Below are positions 51,445 to 59,862 of a stretch of DNA of 64,000 nt, piece by piece. Position 1 is the first letter of the stretch. Every line of letters starts with the position of its first letter. The stretch lies in assembly GCF_001008165.2 (NCBI RefSeq), contig NZ_CP011452.2, forward strand, positions 1,178,001-1,242,000, given 5' to 3'. The notes beneath the pieces were generated by a model. The model was not told the origin of the DNA, made no database searches, and saw only the letters and a list, made by a program, of their open reading frames with translations. Source of the stretch: Croceibacterium atlanticum. GTDB lineage: Bacteria > Pseudomonadota > Alphaproteobacteria > Sphingomonadales > Sphingomonadaceae. The translations under genes and the position numbers were made by a program.

Positions 51445-52353
51445 ATGGCATTCCGCCTCAAGGCCAAGGATGGCTCCGTCACCAAAGCCGTGCGCCGGAT
51501 CGCGCGGGAGCAGATCGGCCGCGCAATAGACGCGATCGAGGACGAATCCCCTGCGCAGGCCGTTCACGACCTGCGCAAGAGGTGCAAGAAATTGCGCGGC
51601 CTCATCCGCCTCGTCCGGCCGGCCTTCCCCGATTATGCGGAAGAAAACGCCTTTTTCCGCGACACGGCGCGCATGGTTGGCGAATTGCGCGATGCGAAGG
51701 TCATGCAGGATACGTATGACGGGCTGGTCGGCAAATATGAAGGCCAGTTCGATCGCAAGGAGCTGGACGCGATCCGCCGCCGCCTGACCCACCGGCACAA
51801 GATAATGCAGCGGGAAAAGGACGTGGAAGCGGCGCTGGAACAATGCCGTTCCCGCCTGCGGGACGCACGCCGGCGCTGCGCGGAATGGAAGCTGGGCGAA
51901 GAAGGCTGGGATGCGATCTCCGGCGGTTTGTCCAAGACTTATGCCCGTGCCCGCCATGCTGCCACAAGGGCGGAACTAAGCGGCGATCCGGCCGATTTCC
52001 ACGAATTGCGCAAGCGGGTAAAATATCACTGGCACCATTGCCGGATCCTGCGCCCGATATGCCCGGACGAGTTGAAGAGCCGCGCCGCGCTGGCCAGGAA
52101 ACTTTCCGATGAACTGGGCGATCACCACGATCTGTCCGTCTTCACCGCGAAACTGGCCGAGGCGCCCGGGGATTTCGGGAATGACAGGGACGTGGACCTG
52201 ATCCTGACCCTCGCGCGGCGCCGTTCCGCCATGCTGGCGCAGCGTGCCTCCGTCCTTTCCGCCAGGCTGCTGGCTGAAGACGCGCAGGCGCTGGTCGATC
52301 GGTTTGGCGATTCGTGGACAGGGTGGGAAAAGCGGGACGGTTTCGGCCGCTGA
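51445..52353 (+). CDS. CHAD domain protein
   Basis: A 302-aa helical protein, rich in Arg and Lys, with conserved histidines in Q-A-V-H-D-L-R-K-R-C-K-K-L-R and D-F-H-E-L-R-K-R-V-K-Y-H-W-H-H. The third is in L-G-D-H-H-D-L-S-V. These are the repeated CHAD motifs (conserved histidine alpha-helical domain). CHAD proteins bind inorganic polyphosphate. There is no CYTH phosphatase domain attached, so this is a stand-alone CHAD protein. Confidence 0.88.
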   Translation: MAFRLKAKDGSVTKAVRRIAREQIGRAIDAIEDESPAQAVHDLRKRCKKLRGLIRLVRPAFPDYAEENAFFRDTARMVGELRDAKVMQDTYDGLVGKYEGQFDRKELDAIRRRLTHRHKIMQREKDVEAALEQCRSRLRDARRRCAEWKLGEEGWDAISGGLSKTYARARHAATRAELSGDPADFHELRKRVKYHWHHCRILRPICPDELKSRAALARKLSDELGDHHDLSVFTAKLAEAPGDFGNDRDVDLILTLARRRSAMLAQRASVLSARLLAEDAQALVDRFGDSWTGWEKRDGFGR

Positions 52354-52445
52354 GGCTGACTTGCCGCCTGCGAGAATTGGGTGCATGTGATACCAACTGG
52401 CATGCCGTCCGGCGTGCCTGATGCTGTTCACACACAAGGGTATCC

Positions 52446-54059
52446 ATGCACAGGAAGCACATATTCGCCCTGGCCGGCGCCGCATTGCTTGCGGTTGCGA
52501 CTGCGCCGGCAATGGCCGCGGAACCGGACGACATCGCCCGGATCATCGATGAAGGGCTGAACCACAGCCAGGTTCAGACCACGGCCGCCGAACTGCTTGA
52601 CGGGATCGGTGCCCGGCTTACCAATTCGCCGAATATGCGCAAGGCGGAAGAATGGGCGATCCAGGAGTTCCGGGATCTGGGGCTCAGCAATATCCGCCGC
52701 GAAGGGTTTGAATTCGGCCGCGGCTGGGAATCGACCTATAGTTACGCCAATCTGGTCGCGCCGCGCCCACTGCAACTGACCGTGGCGCCGATCGCGTGGA
52801 TGCCGGGCACGAATGGCCAGCCGATCGAAGCCGAAGTCTTCGTCGCGCCGATGAGCAAGAAGGAACATTTCGACGCCTATCGCGGCAAGCTGTCCGGCAA
52901 GATCGTGCTGGTCAGCACCCCCGGAACGGGCGACGAGCCGACCCGCCCCGCCTTCACCCGCCTGGATTCCGCCGATATCGCCAAGCGGGACGAAATCGCC
53001 CTGCCCATTTACGATCCCGAAGCGGCCGATCGCCGGTCTGACCGGGTTGAATTCGCGCTGGAACAGGCCGCCTTCCTGAAAAGCGAAGGCGCGCTGGCGA
53101 TGGTCAAGATGTCCTATCGCGACGGCAAATTGCTGCATGGCAGCGGCTATACCTTCCAGGATGGCAAGAGCCCCGAAATCCCCGGCTTTGAAATGGCTGC
53201 GGAAGATTATCGCCGGCTGGCGCGCCTGGCCAAGACCGGCCCGGCCCCGGTAATTTCCCTGGCAAGCGACGCCCGCTTCGTGGACGGCGACACCAAGGCC
53301 TATAACATCATCGCCGAAATCCCCGGCACCGATCCGAAAGCCGGCTATGTCATGGCTGGCGCCCATTTCGACAGCTGGGCGCTGGGCGATGGTGCGGTCG
53401 ATAATGGTGCGGGCAGCCTTGCCGTGATGGAGGCCGCGCGCATCCTGAAGACCATCGGCGCCAAGCCGAAGCGCACGATCAGGTTCGTGCTGTGGGCGGC
53501 TGAAGAACAGGGCCTGCTCGGCTCGCTCGCCTATATTCGCCAGCACATGGTGGAACGCCAGGGCGACGATGGCAGCACTTCGATGGAAAACTATTACAAA
53601 TGGGCCGATCTCTGGCCGATCGAGCCGAAGCCCGGCTATTATGACCTGAAAGCCTATTTCAACATGGATAACGGGTCGGGCAAGCTGCGCGGCATCCATG
53701 CCGAAGGCAATGTCGGCGCGGAAAAGCTGCTGCGCAAATGGCTTTCCCCCTTCGCCGGTCTGGGCGCGGGCAGTGTCGTATCCGGCAATACGGGCGGCAC
53801 GGACCATGTGTTCATGCAGCAGGTCGGCCTGCCCGGTTTCCAGTTCATCCAGGATCCGCTCGATTATTCGGCGCGTCTGCACCACACCAATATCGACACG
53901 ATGGACCATGTGCGTTTCGACGACATGCGCCAGGCATCCGTGGTGATGGCCGGTATGCTGCTGCAATCCGCCAATGACAGCGAAACACTGCCGCGCGAAC
54001 CGCTGCCCAAGCAGCCCAGCGTGACGGAACCGTTCAAATACGAATATCCGGAAGACTGA
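52446..54059 (+). CDS. Secreted M28-family metallopeptidase
   Basis: A 537-aa exported aminopeptidase-like enzyme with a signal ending A-P-A-M-A-A. Zinc ligands appear in A-G-A-H-F-D-S-W and G-A-V-D-N-G-A-G-S, then W-A-A-E-E-Q-G-L-L-G-S (catalytic Glu pair) and later H-H-T-N-I-D-T-M-D. An insert domain between about residues 110 and 230 resembles a PA-type lid. It is followed by another secreted peptidase, suggesting shared use in peptide scavenging. Confidence 0.88.
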   Translation: MHRKHIFALAGAALLAVATAPAMAAEPDDIARIIDEGLNHSQVQTTAAELLDGIGARLTNSPNMRKAEEWAIQEFRDLGLSNIRREGFEFGRGWESTYSYANLVAPRPLQLTVAPIAWMPGTNGQPIEAEVFVAPMSKKEHFDAYRGKLSGKIVLVSTPGTGDEPTRPAFTRLDSADIAKRDEIALPIYDPEAADRRSDRVEFALEQAAFLKSEGALAMVKMSYRDGKLLHGSGYTFQDGKSPEIPGFEMAAEDYRRLARLAKTGPAPVISLASDARFVDGDTKAYNIIAEIPGTDPKAGYVMAGAHFDSWALGDGAVDNGAGSLAVMEAARILKTIGAKPKRTIRFVLWAAEEQGLLGSLAYIRQHMVERQGDDGSTSMENYYKWADLWPIEPKPGYYDLKAYFNMDNGSGKLRGIHAEGNVGAEKLLRKWLSPFAGLGAGSVVSGNTGGTDHVFMQQVGLPGFQFIQDPLDYSARLHHTNIDTMDHVRFDDMRQASVVMAGMLLQSANDSETLPREPLPKQPSVTEPFKYEYPED

Positions 54060-54127
54060 GAGCTTCCAGCCATTGCGCAACAGGAGCCGGGGGGACAGTA
54101 TGTCTTCCCGGCTCTTTTCTTGAGGAC

Positions 54128-55894
54128 ATGCCGATGACCAATCCGTTCCGGGCGATTATCGCCACCACGCTGTTGATCGCCGCCACGCCTGCTGCCGCGC
54201 AGGAAGAAACGGCCGGCTGGATCGAACGCAGCAATGAATACACATCGGAACTGATGGAAATGCAGGCGCAGTTCGCGCCTGAAAGCTTCGCGCAACTGGG
54301 GCTGGAACAGTATGACGGGCTGGCGATGGATCTCGGGCCCGATCTCGATACGCGCTACATCTCCGCCGCCAGGCAGCAGATTGCCGAATTCAGGCAGGCA
54401 CTGGCCCAGACGAATGATCCGAATTTGCGGCAGGATCTGGAAATCCTCATCCATTCGCTCGAACTGGATGTGGAATCCACCCGGCTCGGTTCGGAACTGA
54501 TGCTCGACTGGTATGATATTCCGCAGGTGGTTTTTGGTAATATCAACGGCTTGCTGGATGATCAGGTAGTGCCGGAACGCCGCGCCAAGGCCGTGGAACT
54601 GCTCCGCCGCTATACCGGCCTGCATGAAGGCAGCACCCCGCTGACCGAACTGGCCAAGGCCCGGTTCGAAGAAAGCCGCACCCCCGGCAAGATCGGCCCC
54701 TATCGCGGCGATGTGGCGGACGCGCTGCCCAAGATTCCCACCTATATCCAGGGCATAAGGGACCTGTTCGCCAAATACGATATTGCCGCCCCCGCAGCGC
54801 TGGACGCGATGGAACGGCAGTTCACCGAATATGGCGAATGGGAAGAAGCCCATGTCCTGCCGGCCGCACGCGACGATTTTCGCCTGCCGCCCGAACTTTA
54901 TGCCCATCGGCTGAAGACGATGGGCATCGATATCGATCCCGAAACGCTGATCAGGCGCGCCCGGCGCGGCTTTTACGAAATCCGCCAGCAGATGGATGGC
55001 CTGGCGCCGCTGGTCGCCGCGAAGATGGGCTTTGAAAAGACGGATTATCCCTCCGTCATTGCGGAATTGCAGAAAACGACAGTCCCGAAGGAAGAGCTGG
55101 AAAGCTTCTATGCCGAACGGCTTGGCAATCTGGAGGAAGTGGTACGCCGCGAAAACGTCGTCTCCCTGCCCGATTATCCGGTTCTGATGCGCCTTGCCAG
55201 CGATGCGGAAAGCGCTGCGTCCCCCGCGCCGCACATGCTGATGCCGCGCCTTATCGGCAATACCGGCGAACGCGGCACCTTCGTGCTTACCACGGCCAAT
55301 CCCTCCGCCGGGGAAGAGGAATATAATGATTTCAACTTCGCGGCCGCATCATGGACGTTGAGCGTGCATGAAGGCCGGCCGGGGCACGAACTGCAATTTG
55401 CGCAAATGGTGGAACGCGGCGTCAGCCAGGCGCGCATTCTCTATGCATTCAATTCCACCAATGCCGAAGGATGGGCGCTCTATGCCGAAGCGGAAATGCA
55501 GCCCTATGAACCGATAGAAGGCCAGCTGATCGCCCTGCAGCACCGCCTGCTGCGTGCCAGCCGGGCAATGCTGGACCCAATGCTCAATCTCGGCCAGATC
55601 GACGTGGAAAGCGCCCGCCGCATCCTGGCGGAAGAGGCCCGCTTTTCCCCTGCCATGGTGCAGCAGGAACTGGATCGCTACACCTTCCGCATGCCGGGCC
55701 AGGCGGGTTCTTATTATTACGGCTACAGCCAGATCATCGATCTGCGCATCGCCACCGAACTGGCACTGGGCGAAAAATTCGACCGGCAGGCTTTCAACGA
55801 TTTCCTGATCGGTCAGGGCTTGCTCCCGATCGACTTGCTGGCCGAAGCCGTGCGTAATGATTTCATCCCTTCGCAAATGGGTAAAACTTCTTGA
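54128..55894 (+). CDS. DUF885 family secreted metallopeptidase-like protein
   Basis: A 588-aa exported protein (signal ending A-A-A-Q) of the DUF885 group, which has a gluzincin-like active site. Diagnostic motifs are V-H-E-G-R-P-G-H-E-L-Q (H-E-x-x-P-G-H), N-A-E-G-W-A-L-Y-A-E and the C-terminal Y-Y-Y-G-Y-S-Q-I. The N-terminal half is helical. Substrate specificity is unknown. Its stop overlaps the TTG start of the following DUF3817 gene. Confidence 0.87.
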   Translation: MPMTNPFRAIIATTLLIAATPAAAQEETAGWIERSNEYTSELMEMQAQFAPESFAQLGLEQYDGLAMDLGPDLDTRYISAARQQIAEFRQALAQTNDPNLRQDLEILIHSLELDVESTRLGSELMLDWYDIPQVVFGNINGLLDDQVVPERRAKAVELLRRYTGLHEGSTPLTELAKARFEESRTPGKIGPYRGDVADALPKIPTYIQGIRDLFAKYDIAAPAALDAMERQFTEYGEWEEAHVLPAARDDFRLPPELYAHRLKTMGIDIDPETLIRRARRGFYEIRQQMDGLAPLVAAKMGFEKTDYPSVIAELQKTTVPKEELESFYAERLGNLEEVVRRENVVSLPDYPVLMRLASDAESAASPAPHMLMPRLIGNTGERGTFVLTTANPSAGEEEYNDFNFAAASWTLSVHEGRPGHELQFAQMVERGVSQARILYAFNSTNAEGWALYAEAEMQPYEPIEGQLIALQHRLLRASRAMLDPMLNLGQIDVESARRILAEEARFSPAMVQQELDRYTFRMPGQAGSYYYGYSQIIDLRIATELALGEKFDRQAFNDFLIGQGLLPIDLLAEAVRNDFIPSQMGKTS

Positions 55895-56223
55895 AACTGC
55901 TGCAAATATTCCGCGTCGTCGCCTGGATCGAAGGCGTCACCACGATCGCCCTGTTCCTGGTCGCCATGCCGTTGAAATACTGGCTGGGAAATCCGGTTTT
56001 GGTGCCACCCGTCGGCCTGGCCCACGGGGCCGCCTGGCTGGCCTATGTCGCGGCGATGTTCATCTGCCTTCCCGGCAAGGGTTTTACCCTGTGGGAATGG
56101 GTGCGCACATTCGTGATGGCGCTGTTTCCCTTCGGCACTTTCATCAATGATCCACTGATCCGCCGCAAGGAAGACGCCTGGCGAGCCAATGCGCGCTTTG
56201 GCGACGATCCGGAAACCACCTGA
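55891..56223 (+). CDS. DUF3817 family membrane protein
   Basis: A 110-aa protein from TTG 55891, overlapping the previous stop (TTGA). It begins K-L-L-Q-I-F-R-V-V-A-W-I-E-G-V-T-T and has P-L-K-Y-W, H-G-A-A-W-L-A-Y-V and the final F-P-F-G-T-F-I-N-D. These are the DUF3817 hallmarks, with three membrane helices. The rare start codon and overlap imply translational coupling to the DUF885 gene. Confidence 0.85.
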   Translation: MKLLQIFRVVAWIEGVTTIALFLVAMPLKYWLGNPVLVPPVGLAHGAAWLAYVAAMFICLPGKGFTLWEWVRTFVMALFPFGTFINDPLIRRKEDAWRANARFGDDPETT

Positions 56224-56251
56224 TGCGGCCGCGCCCGTCTTGGCGAGGATT

Positions 56252-56611
56252 TTAGCGGGGGATCGTTCCGGGCCGGAATGCGGCCCTGATCGCGGTGCCC
56301 ACGCCCAGCCCCGCAATCGTGGCGACAAGGTCGGCGACCCAGTCCATCACATCGGCATCGCGGCCGAGCCCCATCAGCCATTGCGCCAGTTCGATCCCGC
56401 CGCCGAACAGCGCCAGCAGGCCGAAACAGGCCGCAAGGTTAAGCCGCGGCCAGGCAATGCGCACGAAGACTGACAGGACGAAGAAGGCCGCCATGTGATC
56501 AAGCTTGTCCCACCCGGTCAAAGCCTGCGGTGCAGAGGGACGAAGCGCGAAAAACAGTATCACCGCAGTGATCAGAAGGACCAGCGCCTTCCAGGGAATC
56601 CGTTGCTGCAT
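56252..56611 (-). CDS. VanZ-like membrane protein
   Basis: A 119-aa protein from ATG 56611 (complement), M-Q-Q-R-I-P-W-K. It has membrane helices and the VanZ-type signature W-D-K-L-D-H-M-A-A-F-F-V-L, then G-G-G-I-E-L-A-Q and R-D-A-D-V-M-D-W-V-A-D. The conserved D-x-x-x-H and E/Q and D-W-x-x-D residues line the presumed core. VanZ homologues have varied, mostly unknown roles; no glycopeptide-resistance genes are near. Confidence 0.85.
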   Translation of the reverse strand: MQQRIPWKALVLLITAVILFFALRPSAPQALTGWDKLDHMAAFFVLSVFVRIAWPRLNLAACFGLLALFGGGIELAQWLMGLGRDADVMDWVADLVATIAGLGVGTAIRAAFRPGTIPR

Positions 56612-56765
56612 GAAGGAAGCCTTGCCCGAAGAATGGTGAACAAACACCTGTTTTGTTGCCGCTGTTGCCGTCTATTCGATTAACCGCCCCGGAACGGAGA
56701 TAACCGGGGTTTCACACAGGTTCAGACAGACTGAACGGCCCGCTTCTTCGCCACGGCCGGCCTGT

Positions 56766-57743
56766 TCATGCCCCCGTCGCCATAATTCCCTTGCCGGGCA
56801 GGCGTGCGCGGTCATGCGGCGTGGTCAGGTCCAGTTCCGGCCCGATAGCCGTAATCCGGTGCTTGTCGGTCAATTGGTAATAGCCGTGCTTGATCTCGGC
56901 CAGATTTACCGTGCCCGCAATGCCCGGCCACTGAAAGAGTTCACGCAGATAATTGCCGAGCGCCGGATAATCGTCCAGCCGGCGCAGATTGCATTTGAAC
57001 GCCGTGAAATAGGCGGCATCGAAACGCACCAGAGTTGTGAAGGCCCGCCAGTCCGCCTCCGTGCAATATTCCCCGGCGAGATAGCGATGCCTGCCCAGGT
57101 GGGCCTCCATCCGGTCCAGCACTTCGAACACGCCCCTTGCGGCCTCTTCATAGGCCCGCTGCGACGTGGCGAAGCCGGCGCGATAGACGCCATTGTTCAG
57201 CCCCGGATAAATCACTTCGTTCCACTGATCGATCCTGGCCCGCAATGCCGGGGGATAGAGGTCGAGCCGGTTGCCGGTGATGTCGTCAAAAGCACTGTTG
57301 AAGATCCGGATGATCTCCGAACTTTCATTATTCACGATACGGCGCGTCTTGCGGTCCCACAGGGTCGGCACCGTCACCTTGCCGGTGAAATGCGGATCAT
57401 GTTCGACATAGAGCCGGTGCAGCGGATATCCGCCCTCCACCGGGCCATCGGGCCCTTCGGGGAAAGTCCAGCCCTGTTTCGGCAGGCCCGGTTCAGCATA
57501 GGAAACGCCGATCACGTCCTCCAGCCCTTTGAGCGCACGCACGGCCAGCGCGCGTCCGGCCCAGGGGCAGACCCAGGCGACCCATAAATGATAGCGTCCG
57601 GCCTCGGCCGGAAATTCCGCATCATCTTCCAGGCCGATCACGTCGCGGAAGGCGCTGTCCATCCGCCTGAACTGCCCGTCCTTCCCGACCTCTTCGGCCG
57701 CGGGCTTTGTGTCCATCCATTTTCCGTCGACCAGTTGCGCCAT
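56766..57743 (-). CDS. Glutathionyl-hydroquinone reductase (GST-fold)
   Basis: A 325-aa GS-HQR/YqjG-type enzyme that reduces glutathionylated hydroquinones. The catalytic cysteine is in W-V-C-P-W-A-G-R (about 59-61), followed by V-T-V-P-T-L-W-D, N-N-E-S-S-E-I-I-R-I-F and N-G-V-Y-R-A-G-F-A-T-S-Q. The C-terminal D-L-T-T-P-H-D-R is short compared with some members. It is divergent from the YghU gene, giving a paired redox locus. Confidence 0.9.
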   Translation of the reverse strand: MAQLVDGKWMDTKPAAEEVGKDGQFRRMDSAFRDVIGLEDDAEFPAEAGRYHLWVAWVCPWAGRALAVRALKGLEDVIGVSYAEPGLPKQGWTFPEGPDGPVEGGYPLHRLYVEHDPHFTGKVTVPTLWDRKTRRIVNNESSEIIRIFNSAFDDITGNRLDLYPPALRARIDQWNEVIYPGLNNGVYRAGFATSQRAYEEAARGVFEVLDRMEAHLGRHRYLAGEYCTEADWRAFTTLVRFDAAYFTAFKCNLRRLDDYPALGNYLRELFQWPGIAGTVNLAEIKHGYYQLTDKHRITAIGPELDLTTPHDRARLPGKGIMATGA

Positions 57744-57930
57744 GAATATGCCCTCTCCTGTTCATTTGCCGCCCTAAAGCGCGCGAACGCGCATGTCAGC
57801 CACAAGGGACCATTCGGCCGATGCATTGCAAAGAGAAACTAGAGCGGCGCCAAGCAAACTCTTCCTTGTAGCGGCGCGCGGGCGCCGCCATTTGAAGCTG
57901 GCCCGAGAAACGACTTGTGGAGAGCGCATA

Positions 57931-58800
57931 ATGTCCGACGTCTACACCCCGCCGAAGGTCTGGACCTTCGACCCTGCGAATGGCGGCCAGTTCGCCGGCA
58001 TCAACCGCCCCACGGCGGGCGCGCGGGAAGAGAAGGAACTTCCTGTGGGGGAGCACCCTTTCCAGCTCTATTCACTCGGCACGCCCAACGGGGTGAAAGT
58101 CACCACCATGTTCGAGGAATTGCTGGAAGCGGGCTATTCCGATGCGGAATATGATGCCTGGCTGATCAAGATCTTCGACGGCGACCAGTTCGGCTCCGGC
58201 TTTGTCGAACTGAATCCCAACAGCAAGATCCCTGCCCTGCTGGACAAGAGCGGGCCGGAATCCTTCCGCGTATTCGAAAGCGGCGCGATCCTGATCCACC
58301 TGGCGGAAAAGTTCGATTATCTCCTGCCCAAGGCCAATCCGGCGCGCGCCGAAACACTCAGCTGGCTGATGTGGCAGATGGGCAGCGCACCTTCGATCGG
58401 CGGCGGTTTCGGGCATTTCTACGTCTATGCCCCCGAACGCTACAAATATCCGATCGACCGCTTCGCGATGGAAACGAAGCGGCTGTTTTCCGTGGCGGAC
58501 ATGCAGTTGGGCAAGACCGAATATCTGGCCGGGAACGATTATACGATCGCCGATATCGCTGCCTATGCCTGGCTCGGCAATCTCTATCACGGCGCCTATA
58601 ATCGCTGCGACATCTTCCTGGGCCTGGACGAATATGAAAATGTCGGGCGCTGGGTAAAAGCCATCGACGCGCGCCCCGGCGCCATCCGCGGCCGGCTTGT
58701 GAATTCGCAAGGCGGGTTGCAGGAACGCCATTCGGCATCGGATTTCGATACGCTGGACAGGGAATTGTTCGACCCGATCCGGAAGAAGGCGGATTACTGA
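57931..58800 (+). CDS. yghU: YghU-like GST-fold disulfide-bond oxidoreductase
   Basis: A 289-aa protein from ATG 57931 (GGAGAG upstream; the frame opens earlier at 57793 without support). YghU-type features are the N-terminal extension D-V-Y-T-P-P-K-V-W-T-F-D, the thioredoxin fold with L-G-T-P-N-G-V-K-V, N-P-N-S-K-I-P-A-L-L-D, and E-S-G-A-I-L-I-H-L-A-E-K. The later D-Y-T-I-A-D-I-A-A-Y-A-W is family-typical. It reduces disulfides using two glutathione molecules. Confidence 0.9.
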   Translation: MSDVYTPPKVWTFDPANGGQFAGINRPTAGAREEKELPVGEHPFQLYSLGTPNGVKVTTMFEELLEAGYSDAEYDAWLIKIFDGDQFGSGFVELNPNSKIPALLDKSGPESFRVFESGAILIHLAEKFDYLLPKANPARAETLSWLMWQMGSAPSIGGGFGHFYVYAPERYKYPIDRFAMETKRLFSVADMQLGKTEYLAGNDYTIADIAAYAWLGNLYHGAYNRCDIFLGLDEYENVGRWVKAIDARPGAIRGRLVNSQGGLQERHSASDFDTLDRELFDPIRKKADY

Positions 58801-58830
58801 CGAAGTTTTTTCTGCCCCCCTTCCCTTAAT

Positions 58831-58858
58831 GCGAGGCGTCGTTATATGGGCGCCTCGC
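58831..58858 (+). terminator. Stem-loop after yghU, just before tRNA-Gln
   Basis: GCGAGGCG and CGCCTCGC form a perfect 8-bp inverted repeat with a 12-nt loop, immediately upstream of the tRNA. No T-run after it. Confidence 0.5.
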
Positions 58859-58861
58859 TGC

Positions 58862-58936
58862 TGGGGCGTCGCCAAGTGGTAAGGCAGCGGCTTTTGGTGC
58901 CGCCATTCGCAGGTTCGAATCCTGCCGCCCCAGCCA
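58862..58936 (+). tRNA. tRNA-Gln (anticodon UUG)
   Basis: TGGGGCG pairs with CGCCCCA; the anticodon arm GCGGC-TTTTGGT-GCCGC gives anticodon TTG. The T-arm GCAGG-TTCGAAT-CCTGC is canonical, and CCA is encoded (58934-58936). The 3' half is a likely integration site for the element that follows. Confidence 0.95.
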
Positions 58937-59100
58937 GCGAATAAAAATCACTCAAAATCAATATTTTAACAGGTTGCGCAGGCCTGCTGTGGGCCCTGTT
59001 TGTGGGCCATGCTCGTGGGCCTATCTCTTGGCTTCTCGCTGCGCACTTGCTTACCTCATCCTAGATCGATATCTGTTCATGAATTGTTCTGAGAGGTGGA
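58937..59100. other. Junction after tRNA-Gln with three 13-bp repeats
   Basis: AT-rich start (AATAAAAATCACTC), then GTGGGCC at 58989, 59002 and 59015, exactly 13 bp apart, in the units GTGGGCCCTGTTT, GTGGGCCATGCTC, GTGGGCCTATCTC. These look like integrase arm sites or regulator sites. GAGAGGTGGA provides the ribosome site for the next gene. Confidence 0.5.
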
Positions 59101-59862
59101 ATGGCAGATAGCAGCGCAATCGAATGGACCGACGCCACGTGGAACCCGGTGACGGGATGCACGAAGATCACGCGTGGCTGCGACAACTGTTACGCTGAGA
59201 GGTTCGCTGAGCGGTTCCGTGGGGTATCCGGGCATCCTTTCGAATCCGGTTTCGACCTTACGATTAGGCCGGGGAGATTGAAGCAGCCGCTTTCTTGGCG
59301 TCGTCCGAGAATGATTTTCGTGAACTCCATGAGCGACCTTTTCCACAAGGATGTCCCTCGGGAGTTCGTTGATAGCGTTTTTTCGACCATGGAAGATGCA
59401 CATTGGCATGTCTTCCAACTATTGACCAAACGAAGCTCTAGGATGCAGAAATACCTGCAGCAGCGATATACTGAGCGTCCTTGTCCAGAAAACATCTGGT
59501 GCGGTGTTTCCGTCGAGGACAGTCAGGCCAAGAGCCGAGTAGAACATCTTCGCCATGCCCCAGCAGGCGCTCGTTTCCTGTCAATTGAGCCGCTTCTGGG
59601 TCCGGTCGGCACTCTAAACCTTGAAGGCATCCATTGGGTGATTGCTGGAGGCGAGAGTGGCCCAAGGGCAAGGCCTATGGATCCCCAGTGGGTTCGCGAG
59701 GTGCGCGATGAGTGCGTTCGTCAGGATGTGGCGTTCTTCTTCAAGCAGTGGGGCGGTTTCAGGCCCAAGGATGGCGGCCGCGAACTTGACGGTCGCGAGT
59801 GGAACGGCTTTCCTCACAACAAGCTCTCGTCTCATTCTGAAAGTTATGAGGAAGCTCGATGA
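59101..59862 (+). CDS. DUF5131 / Gp37-Gp68 family three-Cys-motif protein
   Basis: A 253-aa protein starting M-A-D-S-S-A-I-E-W-T-D-A-T-W-N-P with three cysteines at 20, 27 and 30 (C-x6-C-x2-C), the family's three-Cys motif. It continues Y-A-E-R-F, F-V-N-S-M-S-D-L-F-H and W-C-G-V-S-V-E. The ending W-V-I-A-G-G-E-S-G and F-F-K-Q-W-G-G is typical of DUF5131. The cysteines suggest an iron-sulfur or zinc site, possibly radical-SAM-like (inference). GC is visibly lower than in neighbours. It overlaps tcmP by four bases, as expected for the known gene pair. Confidence 0.87.
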   Translation: MADSSAIEWTDATWNPVTGCTKITRGCDNCYAERFAERFRGVSGHPFESGFDLTIRPGRLKQPLSWRRPRMIFVNSMSDLFHKDVPREFVDSVFSTMEDAHWHVFQLLTKRSSRMQKYLQQRYTERPCPENIWCGVSVEDSQAKSRVEHLRHAPAGARFLSIEPLLGPVGTLNLEGIHWVIAGGESGPRARPMDPQWVREVRDECVRQDVAFFFKQWGGFRPKDGGRELDGREWNGFPHNKLSSHSESYEEAR

